From: Liolophura sinensis
Lineage: Eukaryota > Mollusca > Polyplacophora > Chitonida > Chitonidae
NCBI RefSeq assembly: GCF_032854445.1
Contig: NC_088303.1
Span: forward strand, 32,715,265-32,779,264
Direction of reading: 5' to 3'
DNA: 64,000 nt
Part shown: piece by piece, positions 53,501-61,400 of the stretch
Numbering within the stretch: the stretch's first letter is position 1
Layout: each line of letters begins with the position of its first letter
Translations under genes and position numbers: made by a program
The notes under the pieces: generated by a model
Told to the model about the DNA's origin: nothing
Database searches by the model: none
What the model saw: only the letters and a program-made list of their open reading frames with translations

Positions 53501-54184
53501 GAATTTCTTCTAAGAAGGCTACGGGTCCGTCCAAACACCTTCGGGTACGCCCATCTGCCAGACCCGGAGGAGATTCCTTATGGCCCTGCCGGTGTTAGTG
53601 AATTCTAGTTTCTTTTCACCCTGTATTCCGCCTAGCAATTCATCCAACTCCTCGTTACTTCGGGAGTTCTTGACGTCTTGCTTCAACTCCTCGTTACTTC
53701 GGGAGTTCTTGATGTCTTGCAGCCGCTTCGACTCAGCCCCAGCCGTTTTATGCCTGTCGAGGATCCCTTGCAATTCTTCCAACGCAATTCGGGACCGTGG
53801 GCACTTGGGCCGCACACCTAGGAGCGTCTCAAACTCCTCCCGTAGTGCTCGCGCTTTTTGATGGTGCCTCATTGTACGAGTCGGTGTAACTATGCACACG
53901 ACTCTCCAATTGTAAATTTCTATAGCCGCCAGGCGTTTGAACTCGTCCAAGAAAGCCTTGTGCCTCCACTTCCTTTCACGCGTCTGGACCCTATTATGTC
54001 CGCAGGCCATGCAAAGCCGAAATCGGTTTTTAACGCCTCGACCACAGCTAATACATGGCTGGGTGCCAGGACCCTGCCGCAGGCGGTATAGGTGACCCCC
54101 GCATTACTCCCCCAGACAACTCTTACCACAGAGCTCCGTGGAGCCGATGAGAAGCCACCGGCAATTATTGTAACCCTTTCGCAT
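50533..54184 (-). pseudogene. polB: Protein-primed DNA polymerase B, heavily damaged
   Basis: The frame can be followed from ATG 54184 to TAG 50533-50535. In order: a cysteine cluster (CISCGRGVKNRFRLCMACGH); a 13-residue duplication (NSRSNEEL twice); LWLDIARYQPLRGGSYIPLP; HFCERCLHGY; exonuclease motif I with DFEAL; motif II FHNLRGYD; motif III region YCRTHVLLL, where the usual Asp is His (51749-51751); and polymerase motif A YLDANNLYGWAMS. After KLMNNS (motif B start) a deletion jumps to HKTRLVLNRPIYVG, and another jumps to KMKDKCAGRP, so the rest of motif B and all of motif C (YxDTD) are gone. In-frame stops: 54104, 53277, 52812, 52430, 51848, 51155 and 50710. Frameshifts near 53525 and 52462. 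Confidence 0.92.
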
Positions 54185-54371
54185 GTTGTAAACACGTTTG
54201 GTGTAGAAGCATACCTGGTGCAATTGGTATGTCTAATAGAACCCGAGAAGGGGGTGGGAGCCTCATATGTGTGTGTGTGTAGGCTAGACTTGTAAATAAG
54301 CGTGTATGCCTTGGCTGGGGAAGCAGGGAAAGGGGGGTGGGGGGCTCTATTTGTTATGGGGAGGGCCCCAA

Positions 54372-54417
54372 GGGGGGGGGGGGGGCGTGCGCCAGAACCT
54401 ATACTCTGTATACTACT
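54372..54417 (-). repeat. Polinton right terminal inverted repeat
   Basis: A G run, GCGTGCGCCAGAACC, then TATACTCTGTATACTACT, the reverse complement of the left end. Flanking 6-mers are TATAAG (left) and GATGGA (right), so no 6-bp target duplication is evident. Confidence 0.88.
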
Positions 54418-54423
54418 GATGGA

Positions 54424-54599
54424 TATTGAGCAGTCATATATTATAGTTCAAAGAACCTGAAATGACGAGAGTGCGTTTTGATATTTTATGACCGCTGAAG
54501 ACCTCTTGCTTCCCGATGAAGTACATATCTTTACGTCACATGTAGGAGAGCTCGTCACAAACTTCCCAAAGTTCGGAGGAACAAATTGGGCTCTGCGGC
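54424..54599. other. Right flank of the Polinton
   Basis: AT-rich host DNA resumes after 54417; no gene seen. Confidence 0.5.
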
Positions 54600-54692
54600 T
54601 TCCTCCACTCATATGAAACTGACCGTTATCGCATATTAAGTCAAAAATTCCTGAGTGCAGCATGAAACAACAATCAGACAAATAAATAAATA
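54600..54692 (+). mobile_element. SINE family A, diverged 3' fragment
   Basis: TTCCTGAGTGCAGCATGAAA followed by CAATCAGACAAATAAATAAA resembles the family A 3' end. Confidence 0.5.
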
Positions 54693-54827
54693 GGCGTTAC
54701 GCATTTGATATTTTATTGGTAGGAGGATTTACATTGGGTTTGTGAAGCACATTTAAGGCTATATCTGCCGGCGTTGATGCACAGGCCGATATCACCATAT
54801 CGGCTCCATTGGCTGATATGTGATCGA

Positions 54828-55215
54828 ATCAGTGAGTCAGAATCGGTATTATGCAAGAATCAGTGAGTCAGAATCGGTATTATGCAAGAATCAGTGAGTC
54901 AGAATCGGTACTATGCAAGAATCAGTGGTACTATTACCGATAATACCAATAATACAATCGGTATGTATGTCACATCCGCTGTGCCAGTCTGTGCATTGTG
55001 CCAAAAATTGGTATTATGCAAGAATCAGTGTTGCAGAATAGATAATGTGCCAGAATCAGTGTTCCAGAAGCCATGATGTGCCAGAATCTGTGTTCCAAAA
55101 TCGATCTTGTGAAAGATTCGGTGTGCTCGAATGTGTATAGTGTCAGAATGTGCACTTTGCCAGAACGGGTATTGTGCCAGATTAGGTGTACCAGAATGGG
55201 TTTCTGTCATAAGCA
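54828..55215 (+). repeat. 31-bp repeat array grading into TGCCAGAATC motifs
   Basis: AATCAGTGAGTCAGAATCGG followed by TATTATGCAAG repeats at about 54832, 54863 and 54894. More degenerate GTGCCAGAATC(A/T)GTGTTCCA units continue to about 55215. Confidence 0.85.
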
Positions 55216-55383
55216 GTATATTGCCAGTACCAGGAATTTGTTATGCGCTCAAATATCCTTAATGAAAATATGACTTTATTATTAAGTTTTTATACACCGG
55301 CGATCTCCTTTAAATCTGTTAGAAATTGTTAGCTTTGAACAAAATGTTGGCCTGGTTTACAGGGCGAGGTTACACATACCGCT

Positions 55384-55749
55384 TTGGTGGCCTAGTGGTT
55401 AGAGCGTTCGTCTCGAGATCCGGGAATCGAAGAACAATCCCAGGTCGGATAATACCAAAGACTTTACCAACGGTGCTCTTTGCTATCTCACCTGGCGATC
55501 AGCACCGAGAGGTTAGAGCAAGGAAACAGGACTGGTTGCCCCGTCGTCAGTACAATATGACTGGGTGGGGTGTCATGTCTGGTGTCTTCGGTATGATGCA
55601 TGTACAATGGCGGCAGCACTATGGCGGCATGAGCTCGCCCTGCCACAAGATGACACTTTATAGGCCCTATGTATACCCACCTGTTGACTCCTCGTCGTCA
55701 TATGACGGGTAAATTGTTAAGTACGACATAAAACCCCAAGCACACATAA
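55384..55749 (+). mobile_element. SINE family C
   Basis: A different tRNA-like head (TGGTGGCCTAGTGGTTAGAG, a good A box) leads to an unrelated body. The 3' end (TCGTCGTCATATGACGGGTA, then TTAAGTACGACATAAAACCC) is that of family B. It is the only copy in the window. Confidence 0.8.
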
Positions 55750-57111
55750 ATATGAAGGTACAGTGATTGCTGCATTACTATCAAATATCATCAGTCATAT
55801 TACAGTAACTTAGTCACATATGGAATTTTTTTCAGAAAGTTTCTAGAACAGCTAAGCAAGATAACGTCATCCATCACCACAATGATCTTGCTAGGGAAAC
55901 GAGAGTAGTCTCCCCTGTCCCTGTAAATCTTATACATTTATCATTTAAAGATTTACAGTCCAAACAAAAGTACCTGAGAATCGATCATCTCAAACAATGC
56001 AAATAACGTATTGCGCGTTCATGTTTCCATGAGTCGGCCTAATAGAAGGGGTCAAACAGATTTGTTCCAAGAATGTCAAAATGGAATATCGCACAGATAA
56101 AGTCTCTATTTTATGATGGATACATCCTTTATGATTCATTTATTTTATCAGTGCTGAACACCGTACATACACAAATAAGTTTCATTTCTACTTTTGACAG
56201 CAAAATTCGCACGGACATTTTTATTTGTTAATATTAAGTTTGCTCTTCTAGGTCACTTATAGTTGGGCGCCGTGTTGAATTTCGCGTAAATTCTTTAAAC
56301 AACTTCTTAAGAATCAATGGGCGGGTCCTTCTAATATCGGCATGAAGAAAACACTGCTGTTAGTTCCGAATCTGCTGTAGATTTTCGTCTAAGTAATACT
56401 TTGAGATATAGTCAAAAAATAATTTTAGGTTTTATAAGTTTCTGACTTGTAAATTGAAAACTATAATGGCTAGGAATAAGTAATTTGCAAGCACTCAGTT
56501 TGTAACCGACTGTGAAGATGTGCTCTTTTCGGGGATGTTATCATTTTATTTAAGCTACATGAGTACCATCAATAGTTTTCTCGCGTGTTTAACTTACATC
56601 ACCCTATGTCAGAAATTGAAATTGAAGCTCATCCAGGGCAAGTAAACATTTACCTCCCTCTTTAACTGAACAGTTAACGGTCAATGGGCGGTGTGTATAG
56701 GTACATAGGAGTTCTCGTGTCGCAACTGATGTGTACCTACAAGGACAAGCTGGCAATCCTTCGTGAAGACTGTTTGGAGGCCGTGAAACTGCACACGGTT
56801 CTGATGGAAAGTTGACATGCGCAATACCGCGTGTATCCCGGCCTTGCACGCGCACTTCCAGAGCAGGGACGAATACTGACGTCCTGAAAATGACTCTGAC
56901 GTCAAGCAAGTGCCGCAATCCGTGCGACGGCTTGGACACGTTCTTTTAACGTTAGGCATGGCATGACACCGTGTTTTAATCTGATATCTTTAACTGATCT
57001 GTTGAGAATTTGGAACGGCTTGAGTAAACACATGTACAACAAAAATAAAACTATGCCCTGGATATCTCTAATAGCAAAATATACACTGTTTGCAATATTT
57101 TTAGAATAGTA
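55750..57111. other. No recognised gene
   Basis: At 55894-55920 AGAGTAGTCTCCCCTGTCCC matches the complement of 16999-17026. Nothing else stands out. Confidence 0.5.
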
Positions 57112-57119
57112 ATCCATAG

Positions 57120-57521
57120 CATACTTTCCTCACAGCATATGCGTCGCTCTCCACTTTCGCTTTATATCACTGTCACCACTAGCAATTTTTTTTTACAGAA
57201 ATTTTGATCAACGCTGAGGTCACTAAGTTCACTGTGATGAGACAGGAAGTGATGTCAGAAACGATTAAAACTCTGTGTTAACCTTTGGTTATGATAATAC
57301 AATGCACACATGTATGCATATCTAAAGTATTCACACGATGATTCTAATCAACACCTGAACCGTTTTTGGAGATGAACGCTGATTAAATAGTTCCGCGCAA
57401 GGAAATCACCAGTGGTGAGTCTTAGCCTACAGTCGCAAGGCTCCAAAGGACAAGCTTGTCTAGTTGTGGCAGTGGTGTAAACCGAGCGTAGAGAGCGGCA
57501 CATGCGCTGTAAGGAGTATGC
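57120..57521. mobile_element. hAT-like MITE, copy 1
   Basis: About 400 bp with long imperfect inverted ends: left CATACTTTCCTCACAGCATA, right GCACATGCGCTGTAAGGAGT plus ATG. Inner CACTGTCACCACTAG pairs with CTAGTTGTGGCAGTG. Direct 8-bp repeats ATCCATAG at 57112-57119 and 57522-57529 are a target duplication of hAT type. There is no coding capacity. Confidence 0.88.
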
Positions 57522-57814
57522 ATCCATAGTATTTTCGTCATGCTTCAAATTGTATCAAATCCCACACACAAATCTTTTATCTGTATTCCTTTTCGTGACT
57601 ACCAAGGTACGTAGAATCGAATCAAAACATTAGCAACAGCGGTAAATTTCCAGGCTAAACCCGCCAACATGACGATCCCATAATGCATCGTTTCGGGTAC
57701 AAGGAAGACTTCTCCGGTGGCTTCGCCATTAGATGATGGCAGACGGGCATGGGAATAACATTAAAGAATCCAATAAAAAAAGCTCTCAATTAAGTTTTCC
57801 AAACCTGATGCATA

Positions 57815-57820
57815 TTTATT
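57815..57820 (-). terminator. Possible poly(A) signal of the GDAP1-type gene
   Basis: AATAAA on the minus strand about 280 nt after the stop codon at 58101. Candidate only. Confidence 0.35.
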
Positions 57821-58100
57821 ACAGACACGAGTAAATACGTACAACTATATACACTGTTTTTTCAAGTGGATTCTGGTGGCTATATAATAGCCCTATACCA
57901 AATTCTGGCAATGTGCTAAGACCTCTCTATATTTTATGAATAAACATCATGGAGATATGGAAACTCACACAGCACACGTCCGCAACACGCGCGCTTTTTC
58001 CTATGTTAGCCGTTTCTGCTTTTGGAACAAAGGAAGCAATTGCTTACATATGATTTTCAAATTATACATGCCTTAATCCTACAGAAATGTCAATCATCTA

Positions 58101-58426
58101 TCACGTGACCTTCTTGTATAGCCAATAGGCAACTCCGGCCAACGCACCCACAGCGGTAACTCCGCCCACGTACGGAAGTGCCTTCTTGGAGTTGTACCAG
58201 AGAACGGGAAACACCGCCGAGCTGGCCCCGGGGGTGTTTTTGAGCAACCGCTGATAGGATGGCCGGTCAACAGCTCGTCTGTAGTAGCTCTGTAACGACG
58301 GCAGATCGTCCTGGAGGTAATTAACATCTAATCCCAGCAAGTGCAGTCGAGTTAGCAACACCAGTAGGGTGATGTCCGCAGCCGTGAACTCGGCACAGCA
58401 CAGCCAGCTACCGGAAGTTGTCATGT
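58101..58426 (-). CDS. GDAP1: GDAP1-type last exon, GST C-domain and tail anchor
   Basis: Acceptor TTCACAG, frame to TGA at 58101-58103. Encodes FTAADITLLVLLTRLHLLGL, the DRPSYQRLLKN helix and the hydrophobic tail. Confidence 0.87.
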
Positions 58427-61400
58427 CTGTGAATGAAAAACGGCAGTTATCATGTGGTTTAAAGGAAAAGACAGCTCAATATTCAAGTGAGCATCACTAG
58501 ATAGACCGCTTAAAACTATGCAGAACTATGCTCCAGTACATTCATTTATTTGTTTATACATTTTTGAAGAGAGTGAAAGGCATTCAAAAGGTGGAGTTTA
58601 AATAGCCTTCCGTTGTCTGTAGAATAATCCTTACTTCATCTTCTTCTTGTATTTTAATGCTGAATTCTTTAGTTTAGGTTCAATGCCTAAATGCATCCCT
58701 CTCCCAAATCGGTTGCGCCATTAAATTCGACAGCTTTGACTAATGTGAGTGAATTATCTTTGAGTACCGCTTTAAACATTAGTTAAATAAATAAGAGACA
58801 AAAACAATGCGCAAAATACAATGCAAAGGTTGCTTGTCTATTGTTTCTTCCACACATTTTCTAAGGGCTCTCAGACGTGTTTCCCACATGCTCAATGTGG
58901 TAAACCGTAGTACCAGGACTAACGCACCGTCCTTTGTTAAGTACATATACTTCAAAACCTTCCACACATAAGGCTACAGCCGAACCAGCGAGACCTGGAT
59001 TCGATTCTGCCATTGTCATAAGCAAGGGCACGATCGACTGAACAGGAAACAACACTTAAGTCAATCGAACCAGCACGGCTATTGTTAGACAGTTTGATCG
59101 AGTATAGTTTAGAAATTTTGTTTCTAGCCACCCTCAGATAAGATCTACCATACTGCCGTCGTTGTGACGGTAATCCAAACATTTATCGTGGCCATCTTAT
59201 TTCAACATATAAGGAATTACCTTAAAAAGTCGTGTCGTATGCTCAATATTAATGAAATGAAAGCCACTTTTTGTTATCGCTACGTGCTTTTTTTCTTTCT
59301 ACACCATAACGTTTTTTGTAACTACTTGTCTAACAAACCAAATAAATCCACCAGTATGAAAGTAGGCTTCAGAAACTGAAAGGCGCTAAAAACAAAATAG
59401 GTGGGAAATCTCGCCATGCCAGCACGAGCGGAGACGATTAATCGATCTCGTACGCATGGACAGACACAGCATACTCCTTCCAGCGCATGCGTCGCTCTCT
59501 ACTTTTCGATTTACATCATTTCAACCACCAGTAAATTTTGTACAGAAATCTTGAAAAACGGCGAGGTCAGTGGGTTACAGTAATAAGGCAGGAAGTGACG
59601 TCAGAAAACACAAACAGTAGGTCTCATCCTTTGTTTCTAACAAAGTTTTATACACATATAACTTTTATCTGGAGTGTACATGTATGTACAGCATGATTCT
59701 AACCAAAACTTAAAACAATTTTGTCGAATGATAATTAAGTAGTTCCACGGGAGGACCACGTGATGAGGCTTAGCCTAAACAACCCTACTTGAGACACACG
59801 GGCTCCAAAGGTCAAGCTTGTCTAGTGATGGCAGTGATGTAAAGCACAGGGTTGAGACAGAGGCATGCGCTGTGAGGAGTATGTAGACACAGTGACATCA
59901 TGCACATGGAGATATATGTATCATAGACTGGAAGTGAGGGTGAATTTTCGAGTTTTAATGTCAAGGGATATACATAAAAAGGAATTCTCAAGGGAAGACT
60001 GTGGTTTTTAAATTAAGAGAAAGAAAGAAAGTTACGCCACGAAAATTTTTTTAAAAAACCTTGTTTTTGATGCAAATTTCATATCTTTCACTATCCCTCT
60101 TTCTTTACACGTAGTTGCCGTCAATGGATGGAATTTTAGGAAATGATGCCATCGAAAAGTGTAGCGAAAACTATCTTGTACGCCCAAAGAAGAAAGCAAG
60201 GAATCTTTGTTCCACGTTTCTATGTTAGGACTGCATATTAAGAAATAAAAACTAAAAACTATAATCCTTCAAGTCTGTCTTTTTTCAATCATGTCTTTAT
60301 GACAAAGATTACCTGGGAAAATCTGTTAGTAACCAATGGTCGTGGGTTTCCCTCGGGCTTGCCCGGTTACATCCACCACAACGCTGGCCGTATAAGTGAA
60401 ATATTCACTAGAACGGCGTAAAACTGCAATCAGATAAATAACTGAATTGTGACGACGAATTTATACCCCGAAATATCTCACCTTGTGAGCCCATTGACTT
60501 AGCCAGCTGTTCCTCTACTTTGCTGAGCACCGTACCGAGCTGCTCCAGCTCTCGTTTCACTGCCTCCTCGTCAGTTAATGTCTCGTACTTTTGCGCATGC
60601 GTCTCGCTGAGTGCCAGATACGAGGTCCTGTGTTCTGGGTAAGTCTCTGCTAATCCTGCCAGTACTGTCAGCTTCCCCGATATTCTTTCTGGAACGTTTC
60701 ATTTAGCTTTCAATTGTACAAATCCAGCTACAGTCAGAAAACATAATCTGTTAAGAAAGTGGGTTGACTGAGTGATGTATTCTCTTATTGCAGCAGATTG
60801 TTCTGTTAAATGTAACACACATACTCTAATAACTCAACATAAAGATTCTATTAGACTAACAGGAAAATTATATAAATTTGACAGACTATTGTGTTATAAT
60901 AACAGAATACTATCTAGCATCATTCAAACAAGAGACTTTCTTTTCCTCCATTTCCTTTCAGCAACCTTTGCTATTTTCCCCATTACATGAAGATAAATTT
61001 TATGCCTATCCAGTGTCCCAAAAAATTAACTGTTTGGTACCCGGAAACCGGCGGAAACCTAAGTCACGGTGTAGTAAGTGATCACCAGCCTTTTTCTTTT
61101 CACGGCAACAAACAGTAGAAGTAGTCCAGTATGCCGTTCTACTTTTTCATTGGTTAAGCTTGTCAGTGAAAGTTCAGGTGACCAATCAGAATTGCGGTTT
61201 ATTTATATAACGTGTGAAAGATTAAAAATTTACATCACTATTGTTATTATACTATTGTTATTATACTACGTGTATACTAAATATACTATAGACTACATTT
61301 GCTATGTACATGTATATACTACATTTGGTCTACTATTGTCATTGCCTTGAACACACCCTTGGGCTCACCTTTCATCAGCTGTTGACGAAAGCTAGGTATA

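Larger units (their letters stand above)
39392..54417. mobile_element. Polinton/Maverick element, degraded
   Basis: A 15.0-kb element bounded by inverted repeats starting AGT(G/A)GTATACAGAGTATA. It encodes the diagnostic Polinton set: protein-primed PolB, retroviral-type integrase, packaging ATPase and hexon-like capsid protein, plus small conserved proteins. The layout is three minus-strand genes (40935-43155), one plus (43166-44431), one minus (44405-45749), a compact plus-strand run (45795-50544: capsid, ATPase, four small proteins, integrase), then PolB on the minus strand. Base composition is visibly richer in GC than the flanks. At least sixteen in-frame stops, several frameshifts and two deletions in PolB show it is a non-functional fossil in this copy. 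Confidence 0.93.

Noticed and set aside
53920..54195. A separate 91-codon minus-strand gene upstream of PolB
   Set aside because: The overlapping frame with the cysteine cluster (CISCGRG and CMACGH) continues directly into PolB and is more protein-like.
39392..54417. Stop-codon reassignment as an explanation for in-frame stops
   Set aside because: All three stop codons occur inside Polinton genes, together with frameshifts and deletions, so decay is simpler.
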